From assembly GCA_937880755.1 (NCBI GenBank), contig CALGRX010000001.1:1-20030 (forward strand): a stretch of 20,030 nucleotides of DNA. The letters run 5' to 3'. The notes beneath the pieces are model-generated. The model was not told the origin of the DNA and did no database searches. It worked only from the letters and a program-made list of their open reading frames with translations. Positions within the stretch are counted from its first letter, which is position 1, and every line of letters begins with the position of its first letter. Positions 7,409-14,589 of this stretch are shown piece after piece. A program made the position numbers and the translations under genes. This stretch comes from an uncultured Clostridia bacterium. GTDB lineage: Bacteria > Bacillota > Clostridia > Christensenellales > UBA3700.

Positions 7409-7446
7409 ACGCCGACAGAATACTATCCCGCCGGCGTAGTTTTTTT
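7409..7446. terminator. intercistronic hairpin
   Basis: ACGCCG (7409-7414) and CGGCGT (7432-7437) form a stem around a loop holding GATAGTA on the minus strand. A T run (7440-7446) makes it a terminator on the plus strand; in the operon's own minus direction the trailing sequence is only TTAAATTTTG. It lies between the 462-residue and 43-residue genes and may reduce readthrough or protect mRNA. Confidence 0.45.
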
Positions 7447-8833
7447 ATTCCCTTCTTCGCTTAGTGATTTGCTTACCTATACCCCTAACAACACCTATTA
7501 CCAACCTTATCGGTATCGATATTATCAAGATTACAAGTTGCAAGATATAAGGAAGAATCGGTGCTAACAATACTATAAGCAGTATAGCCATCAACAGATA
7601 CAACAGTGTCTTACCTCGATTGTTCAGACTCACGTCAACTTCGGTTTCGTTGGACGGATTGGTACTACCCGTCTGCTTGTTGTCTATTACACCAAGGTTG
7701 TAGATAATCCCGTCCGTTTCAAACTTCAGCCTTAAAATCGTAACGTCACCCACTAAGGTTGAGAAAGAACTCGTTGTACCCGAACTACTTGAGAGCGAAT
7801 AACTCGTTTCAGCAAAACGCAGTACCCATTTCTTGCCTTTTAGTTGGTTTAGAGCCTCATCCGTGAGTTTGCTCGATGCCTTTACGTCAAGGACTGCTCC
7901 GTGATACATATTCTCCCTGTTTTCGCCTTGGATAAAGTCGTCCACGCTTTGGATCCTATCCCACGTGTAAGTCCCTGCAAATAGACCACCACCGTTATGT
8001 TCAACTTTGTCCGTATATTTGAGATATGCGTAATTATCTTTCTTTTCTCCAAAGGCAATGTTCTCTCCCGAGAAAGGCGCCGTTACCTTAGAATACTGTT
8101 GCGAAGTATAATAGACGTCCGCTTCTAAAAGCTTGTCGATTGGCTTGTCGGTATTGAAAGCCACGAAGTGACTATCGCACGCTCCCGTGTATAACTTAAA
8201 GCCGTCCGGATATCTCACGAACCCCACGAACTTATCCGTTATGACAATGGTTTCTATGTCCACACAGTTGACGTAAGGTTTTCCGTTTATCTCGCCAAAG
8301 GCATATTGTTTGTTGACCGCATACGGTACTTCGGATATTGTGTTATCCCCACTTGCCTGGTTGTCTACCGAACTATCGAAAGGTCTATATATCGAGCTTA
8401 TTGCATAATATCTCACCCCGTCAGGCTTTACCATCAAGTCCTTGACTTTGTACTTATAAAAAACTCCGCTACTGTTTAGGTACTCCAACTTGTAGTTAAA
8501 GAATGAAATAGCTTCGTTTATCGTTGTTGAGATATTGATAGAACTTGCTCTAAAATCTTTACTCTTTCCACTCGGTTGATAGGCATAGACAAACAATTCT
8601 TTATCCACACTTTCGGCAATTTGTACGATATGTATCGAGTTATCATCGACTTTCGTTGGATAATTGCTCGCATCGAACGAACTATCTTTTTTCAAATCGT
8701 CCAACACTCCCGAATAGGTTTTTCCTTCCGCCTTGGCTATCAGGGGTGTTTGTACCGCCATCAAGACGATACAAAGCACCAATGCGAAAGCGAGAAGAAT
8801 TGCCGTAATTCTCATTTTCGCTACCTGACTCAA
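7445..8833 (-). CDS. large surface/secreted protein with C-terminal membrane anchor (candidate minor coat/adhesin)
   Basis: A 462-residue exported protein. An N-terminal signal sequence (hydrophobic ITAILLAFALVLCIVLMAV, likely cleavage after AKAEG) is followed by about 370 extracellular residues rich in Ser, Thr, Asp and Tyr. A C-terminal membrane region (about 413-450) and a basic tail ending KRRRE complete it. Signal peptide, ectodomain and C-terminal anchor is the plan of filamentous-phage pIII host-attachment proteins and also of cell-surface anchored proteins; no sequence match is claimed. The start is uncertain. TTG 8831-8833 overlaps the upstream stop codon and follows AGGAGG by about 10 nt; ATG 8813-8815 is an alternative with a poorer site. 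It sits in the middle of the element's structural operon. Confidence 0.65.
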   Translation of the reverse strand: MSQVAKMRITAILLAFALVLCIVLMAVQTPLIAKAEGKTYSGVLDDLKKDSSFDASNYPTKVDDNSIHIVQIAESVDKELFVYAYQPSGKSKDFRASSINISTTINEAISFFNYKLEYLNSSGVFYKYKVKDLMVKPDGVRYYAISSIYRPFDSSVDNQASGDNTISEVPYAVNKQYAFGEINGKPYVNCVDIETIVITDKFVGFVRYPDGFKLYTGACDSHFVAFNTDKPIDKLLEADVYYTSQQYSKVTAPFSGENIAFGEKKDNYAYLKYTDKVEHNGGGLFAGTYTWDRIQSVDDFIQGENRENMYHGAVLDVKASSKLTDEALNQLKGKKWVLRFAETSYSLSSSSGTTSSFSTLVGDVTILRLKFETDGIIYNLGVIDNKQTGSTNPSNETEVDVSLNNRGKTLLYLLMAILLIVLLAPILPYILQLVILIISIPIRLVIGVVRGIGKQITKRRRE

Positions 8834-9417
8834 AATACAATCACCTCCTTGTCCAGCGTGACACCAGATACCTTATTGGCTATGTAAAAGTCTATTTTTA
8901 CGTTGGACTCTCCGTTGTAGGACGTGACGATAAGAGTGAACATATCCGCCTTACTCTCGCTATCGCAATAGGAGATTTCTCTGCCGTCGTATACCGCTTG
9001 TAACACTTCCGTCAACCCACCTTTTGGTTTGATAGAAAAGGACTTTTCTTCATAAGCAATATCGAAGCCCTTAGTTAAATCGCTCTCTTGCTTAAAAGAA
9101 TGTTCTTCTCCGTCTACCGTAAAGGTAAAGTCTTCCTCGGTTTCTAAATTAGGCACAACCTTAACGGAATAGCCGCTTACTTCCTTATTCAAAACACCGA
9201 AGGTATATTTGACGTCTATCTCCATTGGACTATCCTTGGTCACGGCATAGCCACCTGATTGAGTCAAAATATCTTTATCTCCCATGCTTACGTAAAAGGT
9301 CTTGAATTCGCTAGTAAATCCGTTGGTAAAGTAAGCAAGCATTCCGCACGTCAAGGTAATTATCAAAATCAATACGATATATGAGATTACTCTACTTGCA
9401 TTTCCTTGCTTTTTCAT
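8830..9417 (-). CDS. single-pass membrane-anchored exoprotein
   Basis: A 195-residue protein with a basic N-terminus (MKKQGNASR), one membrane segment (about 10-31, VISYIVLILIITLTCGMLAYF) and an extracellular domain of about 160 residues rich in beta-prone alternating stretches. I do not recognise the family. It begins 12 bases after the Ig-like protein gene, with GGAGGCG before ATG 9415-9417, and its last codons overlap the start of the 462-residue protein gene by 4 bases. The three are almost certainly one transcription unit and may form one surface or virion-tip complex. Confidence 0.65.
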   Translation of the reverse strand: MKKQGNASRVISYIVLILIITLTCGMLAYFTNGFTSEFKTFYVSMGDKDILTQSGGYAVTKDSPMEIDVKYTFGVLNKEVSGYSVKVVPNLETEEDFTFTVDGEEHSFKQESDLTKGFDIAYEEKSFSIKPKGGLTEVLQAVYDGREISYCDSESKADMFTLIVTSYNGESNVKIDFYIANKVSGVTLDKEVIVF

Positions 9418-9429
9418 ATTGCGCCTCCA

Positions 9430-10542
9430 TTAGAACCCGATAGTACTTTCAGACAAAGTTATGTTGGTTACGGCTGAAGTAGTGCGTACGTTTATCTTAG
9501 CCGTTATGCCGGTATTTTGCTCGGTTACGGTTACGATTACATATGGTTGCTTGCCGTCGATATAACTATAAAATCTTCTTTCAGACCTACCCGTTCGTCC
9601 TGCTATAATCGAAAAAGCCGAAGATGGAACGGACAATGCTTCAACTTTCAACTTACCATTTTCGATAGTGTATTTTCCCGTATTCACGGAACTGTTTCCA
9701 ACTTGAAAATACGAAACACCGGTTGATTCCGAAATAGCCATTTCGGTTTCTTCATAAATAGTATTTAGATGAGTACCACTTGCATCGTAGGTATCATTTT
9801 TAATATTAATCGAACCAACGGCTTGCAAAGAAACACTATAGTTTGGAGTAAAACTACTACCTACCAAGCCAAACTCATTGTCTAGATTGAGGTCAAACAA
9901 ATAAGTATTTTGGCTATTTACCTCGGCTACACTAATACCCCAATTGGTGTCGTTTTTCACGCTCGCACCCGTTGCAGCAATAGTTAGCGAAGTAGGATTA
10001 CCGATATAGATTACTTTACAAGTTGCAACAAAGCCACCATCTCTCGTAGTAACTTTGACGTATATCTCGTCATCGCCAAAGGCTTTCTTACAAGTTACGG
10101 TTGCAATATTGCTACCATCACTCTTTGGAGTTACGGTAACGTAATCGGTAACGGCTTCTTCGCCATGCGTATTTGCAATGCCCCACTCTATACTCCAATC
10201 CACAAGTCTATTATCTGCTTCTACCGGAGTTACGGTTGCACTCAAGGTAATAGATGCAGTATGACCTGCCGTTGCCATACTCAATGGGTTGGAAAAAGTG
10301 CCAAACATAAGTTTTGCCGGCATTTCGTAGATAGTTTCACTTGGTTTTTCGCTCTCCTTGACTACAAGCGAGCCGTCTTCAAGTTGCTCTACGGGTTCTT
10401 CTTGCTGGGTATCTTTTGACATATTGCTGATACTAATTGCAAGAGATGATGCAACACCTGCTATAAGCACGATTAGCAGTATAAATACCACTACCCACTT
10501 TACGGCGTCTGATTTTTTGTGTTGATTTAATTCTTTGTACAT
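9430..10542 (-). CDS. membrane-anchored bacterial Ig-like (BIG2-type) surface protein
   Basis: A 370-residue protein with a cytoplasmic start (MYKELNQHKKSDAVK), a membrane segment (about 16-38, WVVVFILLIVLIAGVASSLAISI), an acidic linker (44-70), then beta-sandwich repeats. Residues about 92-185 carry BIG2-like features: SITLSATVTPVEA, VDWSIEW, VTVTPKSDGSNIATVTC and VKVTTRDGGFVATCKV. A second Ig-like region with weaker similarity follows (190-370). Ig-like folds are common on phage and bacterial surfaces, where they bind glycans or other surfaces. The ATG at 10540-10542 has AAAAGGAG 8 nt upstream. A strong hairpin terminator precedes it with no clear promoter in between, so expression probably depends on readthrough. 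Confidence 0.7.
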   Translation of the reverse strand: MYKELNQHKKSDAVKWVVVFILLIVLIAGVASSLAISISNMSKDTQQEEPVEQLEDGSLVVKESEKPSETIYEMPAKLMFGTFSNPLSMATAGHTASITLSATVTPVEADNRLVDWSIEWGIANTHGEEAVTDYVTVTPKSDGSNIATVTCKKAFGDDEIYVKVTTRDGGFVATCKVIYIGNPTSLTIAATGASVKNDTNWGISVAEVNSQNTYLFDLNLDNEFGLVGSSFTPNYSVSLQAVGSINIKNDTYDASGTHLNTIYEETEMAISESTGVSYFQVGNSSVNTGKYTIENGKLKVEALSVPSSAFSIIAGRTGRSERRFYSYIDGKQPYVIVTVTEQNTGITAKINVRTTSAVTNITLSESTIGF

Positions 10543-10572
10543 AAAATTTCTCCTTTTTTAGATTTTTTGTTG

Positions 10573-10609
10573 AAAAAACTACGGCTTACCTTAGCAAACC
10601 GTAGTTTTT
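10573..10609. terminator. bidirectional hairpin terminator inside the structural operon
   Basis: AAAAACTACGG (10574-10584) pairs perfectly with CCGTAGTTTTT (10599-10609) around a 14-base loop. On the minus strand the stem is followed by TTTTTT. It separates the 117-residue gene from the Ig-like gene within one co-directional gene run, so it is probably a leaky terminator setting the ratio of upstream to downstream products. Confidence 0.75.
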
Positions 10610-10623
10610 GTAGCTTGATTTGC

Positions 10624-10977
10624 TTATCTCAAAAGCATATTGAGAAAACTCTTGTCCGACGTTTTCGCAGGCTTGATAGGACATTCATAAACGGTGCCGT
10701 CCTCGTCGTAAGAACGTACCATGTAGGTATTACCCTTGATAACCTTTCCGCTTTCGTCTTTCATTTCGTAAGGAACAACAACGAGTTCCGCCTGCATTTC
10801 GTTGCCAAACACTACGTCAAGAACGGCATATCCGCCTCTGTCGGTATCTTTATTTGGTGGAACGATTTGCACTCTTATTTCCTTGCCTCTAACAACACCT
10901 TTGATAAAGTAAGAAAAATAAGATTTGTTCTTCATTTGAAAGAGTTCTCTCTCGACCATAATTTTATTATCAGCCAT
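10624..10977 (-). CDS. small beta-rich protein, possible ssDNA-binding (gpV-like) protein
   Basis: A 117-residue cytoplasmic protein without signal or membrane segments. It is beta-rich with basic and aromatic residues (KNKSYFSYFIKGVVRGKEI, then GGYAVLDVVFG, then ELVVVPYEM), compatible with an OB-like fold. Filamentous phages place their ssDNA-binding protein gV early in the operon upstream of a terminator, and this gene likewise precedes the hairpin at 10573-10609. That positional analogy, not a motif, is the reason for the suggestion. The ATG at 10975-10977 has AAGGAGG about 9 nt upstream; it follows the 86-residue gene by 14 bases. Confidence 0.6.
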   Translation of the reverse strand: MADNKIMVERELFQMKNKSYFSYFIKGVVRGKEIRVQIVPPNKDTDRGGYAVLDVVFGNEMQAELVVVPYEMKDESGKVIKGNTYMVRSYDEDGTVYECPIKPAKTSDKSFLNMLLR

Positions 10978-10991
10978 TTATCTAACCCTCC

Positions 10992-11252
10992 TTATGCTTT
11001 CTTCCCGATAGTACGGGAGATTTTCTTTGCTTCGGCAGGCGTTTTACCTTCGCTCAAAGCCTTCTTGTACTTGTACAGTCCTGCATGGTCCGATTGGGCT
11101 TGCAAATAACCCGAACGGAGTCCTGCCTCATAATCGGTAAGTTCCCTACCTTCCTTAGGTCCGTGTTCATGTACCTTACTTCTTCGCTCGGACGCATACC
11201 CCGAAGCTCTCTTTGATGGAACGCTCCATCTTCTTTGTCTTGTAGTTGCCAT
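10992..11252 (-). CDS. small basic protein of unknown function
   Basis: An 86-residue, strongly basic protein (MATTRQRRWSVPSKRASGYASERRSK...). Its middle, LTDYEAGLRSGYLQAQSDHAG, and end, KYKKALSEGKTPAEAKKISR, look helical. There is no signal peptide or membrane segment. A nucleic-acid-binding role is plausible from charge only. Start ATG 11250-11252 has AAAGGAG upstream at a long spacing (about 12 nt). It lies immediately ahead of the 117-residue gene. The last codons contain the ACT-ATC-GG sequence that recurs at other gene junctions in this operon. Confidence 0.65.
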   Translation of the reverse strand: MATTRQRRWSVPSKRASGYASERRSKVHEHGPKEGRELTDYEAGLRSGYLQAQSDHAGLYKYKKALSEGKTPAEAKKISRTIGKKA

Positions 11253-11388
11253 AAATTTTAATTTCTCCTTTACCCGTTTTGCCGATAGTACAGCGATAGA
11301 TTTTTACCAAGCCTTTATTCGCCCGTTCTGCCGATAGCACATCAAGTTGGCTTGGTTTTATTAAGTTGTAAATCGTAATCTTGAGCAT
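11176..11388 (-). CDS. possible small gene overlapping the basic-protein gene
   Basis: A 70-codon frame starting ATG 11386-11388 with GGAGAG about 11 nt upstream. Its last 26 codons overlap the 86-residue gene in another frame. The unique part (MLKITIYNLIKPSQLDVLSAERANKGLVK...) has no recognisable domain. Two diverged copies of a 19-bp direct repeat lie inside it (11273-11291 and 11322-11340). It could be the first gene of the structural operon, a translational leader for the basic-protein gene, or simply an untranslated leader that happens to be open. Confidence 0.35.
   Translation of the reverse strand: MLKITIYNLIKPSQLDVLSAERANKGLVKIYRCTIGKTGKGEIKIYGNYKTKKMERSIKESFGVCVRAKK
11273..11340 (-). 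repeat. 19-bp direct repeat at the head of the structural operon
   Basis: Minus-strand copies GTGCTATCGGCAGAACGGG (11322-11340) and GTACTATCGGCAAAACGGG (11273-11291) match at 17 of 19 positions, 49 bases apart. The core GTACTATCGG recurs at 11005-11014 and 9437-9446, each time shortly upstream of a ribosome binding site of the next gene. Confidence 0.55.
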
Positions 11389-11623
11389 TTGATTTGAAAC
11401 TCTCCGTTTCGTGCGACTAAGCGTAAGTGGCCACTTTTATCTTGCAAGACGCAATCCTCGGAAATGTGTTTTGCTCTTGGTTACGGTCTAACTATACAAC
11501 ATTATTTTTTGCTTTGTTAGAAAGTCTTCCTTGACTTTTCCCCATAAAAACCCAACAAATTATGTGTTTGCAAAAAACCTAACTAATAACGCACCTAAAC
11601 TTATCAAAACTCTTTTAGGCAAA
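11389..11623. other. intergenic leader region of the structural operon
   Basis: About 235 bases upstream of the structural operon and downstream of the defence cassette. It contains a perfect 12-bp palindrome AAGTGGCCACTT (11425-11436). A weak minus-strand promoter can be drawn (TATAGT near 11490 with TAACAA 17 bp upstream), but no -35 close to consensus was found. The promoter is therefore uncertain and may need an activator. Confidence 0.35.
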
Positions 11624-11655
11624 AAAATAAGCATGGGGTTAACCATGCTTATTTT
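11624..11655. terminator. bidirectional terminator after the defence cassette
   Basis: AAAATAAGCATGG (11624-11636) pairs perfectly over 13 bp with CCATGCTTATTTT (11643-11655) around a 6-base loop. On the minus strand the stem runs into TTTTTTT. It ends the rloB-like transcript 15 bases after its stop codon and insulates the structural operon. Confidence 0.9.
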
Positions 11656-11669
11656 GCAGTATTTAAACA

Positions 11670-12323
11670 TCACAATATCCCACATTCTTTTAATATATTT
11701 TTAATATGTTTCCATATTGTAAGAGAAGGATTTTCTTTGTAATAAGAATATTTTTTATATTCAATAACCTTGTAAATATTTGAGTTGTTATTCATTATCT
11801 TCTCTGCTCTATCAATTGCATTATGTACTTCCTTTAATGATATTCTAGAAAGGCATTTATCAAAATTATTTTTTGTTTTATATTGATCTAAACTGATAAA
11901 ATTCATATCATATCCATCATTTATTTCTTCTAGATACTTAGTTGAATCAATAAAGCTTGTTTTACAATCCTTCTTATGCAATACCATCCACAAGTCAAAA
12001 GTATAATTGCAATACCCTAAGCTATACTTTACTTTTTTCTGCTTTTGTACCTCTTTCATTTCATCCAAAACATTCCTAAATTTTTTTTCATGCTCTTCAA
12101 TTTGACTTTCTATATCGCATAAATGAATAATAGATGGTATAGTGATTGAATTAATGCTTTTAATTAATCTCAAAGGCCTTTGTTCAACTTTTACATTAAA
12201 CTTCACTCTATACTTAGCTTCTAAACTTTGATTAATTAACTCTTGCAATCTATATAAATACCATTGTTCAGTATTACCTTCAACAGAAAACGTATACGTC
12301 CTATTCTCTTTCATATTACTCAT
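11670..12323 (-). CDS. RloB-family (TOPRIM-like) protein, AbiLii-like component
   Basis: A 217-residue protein of the RloB family. The N-terminal strand carries the acidic TOPRIM signature FSVEGNTEQWYL (about 12-23), the second acidic cluster is in IHLCDIESQIEEH (about 66-78), and the family hallmark NYTFDLWMVLHKKD (asparagine, aromatic, D/E-L-W, LLH) is near 106-119. TOPRIM domains cut or nick nucleic acid. In AbiL-type abortive infection and related two-gene systems the partner ATPase senses phage and controls this effector. The gene overlaps the ATPase gene by 8 bases (ATG inside its last codons), a sign of translational coupling. The ATG at 12321-12323 is likely; an in-frame ATG 3 codons on is possible. 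Confidence 0.8.
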   Translation of the reverse strand: MSNMKENRTYTFSVEGNTEQWYLYRLQELINQSLEAKYRVKFNVKVEQRPLRLIKSINSITIPSIIHLCDIESQIEEHEKKFRNVLDEMKEVQKQKKVKYSLGYCNYTFDLWMVLHKKDCKTSFIDSTKYLEEINDGYDMNFISLDQYKTKNNFDKCLSRISLKEVHNAIDRAEKIMNNNSNIYKVIEYKKYSYYKENPSLTIWKHIKNILKECGIL

Positions 12324-13620
12324 TGTTTACTTCCTGATTCTTATTTATTAATTTCTCAATTAAAGATGAAAAATCAATTTCTCTAATTGCACCATATCTA
12401 TTTATAAAATAATTCTTCATATAGTCCTCTCCTTTTCGTATTCCGTTTGCTGTTTTAAAATCCGATAGTGAGTAATGTGTACTACAATGAGTTTGCTCAT
12501 CCATTTCAACAAACTTGATCTCATCTCTTCTAAACAAACTCGAATCTAAGAATATAGGATTATGCGTATTAAAAATCAACTGTGCGTGGTTTTTATTTAT
12601 TTCATCATTATGAAAAATAGTAATTAAATTTATTAATGCCATAGGATGAATTGACGAATCAAATTCGTCCATTATAAGTGTTGCCCCATTTATTAAAGCA
12701 TTAATGATCAATGGAAATTTCTCAACAAAACGATTTGTACCATATGACTCAAATGTTTCTGCAGGAATAATGAGGTTTTTGTCTTTAAAGATTGAGCATA
12801 AAACCATCGTTTCCCCTTCTTGCTTAAAACCAAGAGCAGTTCCTGTGATACCAAAAGTTTTAGCGGCTTCAGTCAACGTTTTTTCTATATAAATAGTATT
12901 TTCGTTAGGGTTAGAAAATCTTCTAGTCATTTTTAATTGGTTTGTTTGATAAACAACCATAAATTTATTCTCAAACCACTCCGTAATTATTAAAACTATT
13001 TCTTTTGAAAAAATTGTTTTAAAGCCATTACATAAAAATAGCTCATCGTGATTTAAACCATCTAAAGCAATACTTAAGGCTGACTTTTGTATTTTTTCCG
13101 AATTCAAATATTTTTTTAATGCTTTTGGAAAATTAACGTTAAGAGTATCAGTTCTACTAAAAATTAAATTATTATTTATTTTTAGCGTCTCATTTAGTAT
13201 CTTTCTATCATAATTCGAATTAGCAAACTCTCCTAATTCAATAGAAAACGCATACTCAAACAAAAGCCCTTTTTCTATAAATTTTATAGAAAAAACTGTT
13301 GGCGAAATACCATTATTACAGTTTGGTACCATTTCAAGAATATACGAAGCTGCATTTGGGGTAATTACTTTATCATCATTTCTAATATGTCCTCGCGACA
13401 CAATAGCCTTCATGGTGTCCATTGCACCAATTAGATTAGTTTTACCCGCCGCATTTGGTCCATAAATTACAGCAGAACAAAGACTGCGATAAATCTTGCT
13501 TCCTATTGTTGTTTCTTGAACACTATAATTTAATCCTGTTTGTCTTGGAGCAGGCTCTAGTGAAAAAATTGCTTCATCTTTAAATGATTTATAATTTTTT
13601 ACCTTAAAATTAAGTAACAT
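12316..13620 (-). CDS. AAA/ABC-type ATPase of an AbiL/RloA-like defence system
   Basis: A 434-residue ATPase of the SMC/OLD-like AAA_21 group. The N-terminal strand LLNFKVKNYKSFKDE is typical. Walker A is GPNAAGKTN (54-62). A signature-like SYGTNR precedes a Walker B/D-loop block, LIMDEFDSSIHP, and the H-switch FNTHNPIFLD. Only one DNA-end-processing partner, the RloB-like protein, is encoded directly downstream. This pairing (ATPase, then RloB) is AbiL/RloAB; PARIS pairs a similar ATPase with a DUF4435 protein instead. Expression is from its own consensus promoter, independent of the phage-like genes, as expected for defence cargo. It is more AT-rich than the flanking structural genes, consistent with separate acquisition. 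Confidence 0.8.
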   Translation of the reverse strand: MLLNFKVKNYKSFKDEAIFSLEPAPRQTGLNYSVQETTIGSKIYRSLCSAVIYGPNAAGKTNLIGAMDTMKAIVSRGHIRNDDKVITPNAASYILEMVPNCNNGISPTVFSIKFIEKGLLFEYAFSIELGEFANSNYDRKILNETLKINNNLIFSRTDTLNVNFPKALKKYLNSEKIQKSALSIALDGLNHDELFLCNGFKTIFSKEIVLIITEWFENKFMVVYQTNQLKMTRRFSNPNENTIYIEKTLTEAAKTFGITGTALGFKQEGETMVLCSIFKDKNLIIPAETFESYGTNRFVEKFPLIINALINGATLIMDEFDSSIHPMALINLITIFHNDEINKNHAQLIFNTHNPIFLDSSLFRRDEIKFVEMDEQTHCSTHYSLSDFKTANGIRKGEDYMKNYFINRYGAIREIDFSSLIEKLINKNQEVNNE

Positions 13621-13647
13621 AGTTCCCTCACTTTCTTAATTTTCTTT

Positions 13648-13676
13648 ATTATATTAATATTTTGCATTTTTGTCAA
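13648..13676 (-). promoter_or_regulatory. consensus promoter of the defence cassette
   Basis: On the minus strand TTGACA (13671-13676), a 17-bp spacer and TATAAT (13648-13653): both hexamers are perfect. The ATPase start codon is 28 bases further on, after GTGAGG. This predicts constitutive, strong transcription of the two defence genes. Confidence 0.9.
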
Positions 13677-13774
13677 TATTTTATACGTTATTTGCGAAAT
13701 ATTTGCAACTCGAGCGTATATAATGCCAAAATTAGCTTTGTTATTATAATTACAAAATATTATCTATTAGTCTA

Positions 13775-14074
13775 TTAAGCACTCAACTTGTTTTGCAAAA
13801 ACTTGAGCAGTTTTTTATTCAAAATTTGTATGTACTCTGGAGTATAATTCCATGCAATCGAAAGTGCTTCTTGTGTGTTGTTATTGATATATAAACTAAC
13901 ATATACATCATATAATTTTGGCGGCGCCTCACAAATAATGCGATTATATCGGTCAATAATTTCTTTTATTGCGCTGCATCCTACTATGCCTTTTGCACTT
14001 TCAAAAAGTTCTTTGCGGGCATAATAATATCTAATGTTTTTCAAATCTTCCCTGATAGCGTTCAACGTTACCAT
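13775..14074 (-). CDS. small helix-turn-helix protein, sigma-region-4-like
   Basis: A 99-residue all-helical protein. The first half (LNAIREDLKNIRYYYARKELFESA) looks like a coiled helix pair. The C-terminal part, YVSLYINNNTQEALSIAWNYTPEYIQILNKKLLKFLQNKL, has the length and pattern of a sigma-70 region 4 helix-turn-helix, with the recognition helix YTPEYIQILNKKL. Such proteins occur in Clostridial phages and mobile elements as late-gene or excision regulators; the exact role here is inferred. ATG 14072-14074 follows AAGGAG by 8 nt. It stands between a hairpin terminator and the defence promoter. Confidence 0.65.
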   Translation of the reverse strand: MVTLNAIREDLKNIRYYYARKELFESAKGIVGCSAIKEIIDRYNRIICEAPPKLYDVYVSLYINNNTQEALSIAWNYTPEYIQILNKKLLKFLQNKLSA

Positions 14075-14126
14075 ATTTTGTTCTCCTTACTTATGAATTT
14101 TGATAGGAAAGTACCGATTTTATAAT

Positions 14127-14169
14127 AAAAAACTCGACGTACTATCCCAAAAAGGTTTTGTTCGTCGAG
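14127..14169 (-). terminator. hairpin terminator after the zinc-ribbon gene
   Basis: Minus-strand stem CTCGACG/CGTCGAG (14163-14169 with 14133-14139) with inner ACC/GGG pairing, followed by TTTTTT (14127-14132). It ends the zinc-ribbon transcript before the helix-turn-helix gene. The loop contains GGGATAGTA, also present in the hairpin at 7409-7437. Confidence 0.65.
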
Positions 14170-14263
14170 GCTTTACCTTTGGTACGAACCTTATCTATAA
14201 GCAGAGATTAGGATTTATGTGTCATTTCACTACCTAACGTTTCTTAGTAGACGTTTGTTCTTG

Positions 14264-14449
14264 CTAACTATTTGCAACAATTTTTATTGAAGTTTCTTTT
14301 TCAAACTGACGTTTAACAAATGTTGCTTTACAGTGACTACATTTTCCAATTATTGTTCCTTTACTACTTATGTGGGCATAAGTAAAGTTAAAACAATTTG
14401 GGCACCGCATTTTAACAGATGAAGTTGTCTTTGAATTTGAGTTATTCAT
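14264..14449 (-). CDS. 61-residue zinc-ribbon protein
   Basis: A short protein with two CxxC knuckles, CPNC (Cys16, Cys19) and CSHC (Cys37, Cys40), spaced 17 residues apart. This is a standard zinc ribbon that probably binds DNA, RNA or another protein. The rest is polar. I start it at ATG 14447-14449 because AAGGAGGTG lies 8 nt upstream; the frame is open 9 codons further back without a ribosome binding site. It follows the LexA-type gene and has its own candidate promoter. It may be an early regulator of the element; nothing more specific can be read. Confidence 0.65.
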   Translation of the reverse strand: MNNSNSKTTSSVKMRCPNCFNFTYAHISSKGTIIGKCSHCKATFVKRQFEKETSIKIVANS

Positions 14450-14534
14450 AATACACCTCCTTTTCCCTAAACACATAAAGAGTTGGATTTAATAAACCGC
14501 ATATATAGGGTTGGGAAATCCCTATTGACAGCCT

Positions 14535-14563
14535 ATTATCTTATGCATCTTTATTTATAACAA
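14535..14563 (-). promoter_or_regulatory. putative promoter of the zinc-ribbon gene
   Basis: Minus-strand TTGTTA (14558-14563), 17-bp spacer, GATAAT (14535-14540). It lies just after the LexA-type stop codon and overlaps an AT-rich hairpin (AACAAAAT/ATTTTGTT, 14559-14591) that may end the repressor transcript. The leader would be about 80 bases long. Confidence 0.45.
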
Positions 14564-14589
14564 AATTTTGGTGGAAAACCGCTATTTTG

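Noticed and set aside
12316..13620. PARIS system (AriA).
   Set aside because: The partner has the RloB-type N-x-x-FDLW-x-x-LH hallmark and not a recognisable DUF4435 protein.
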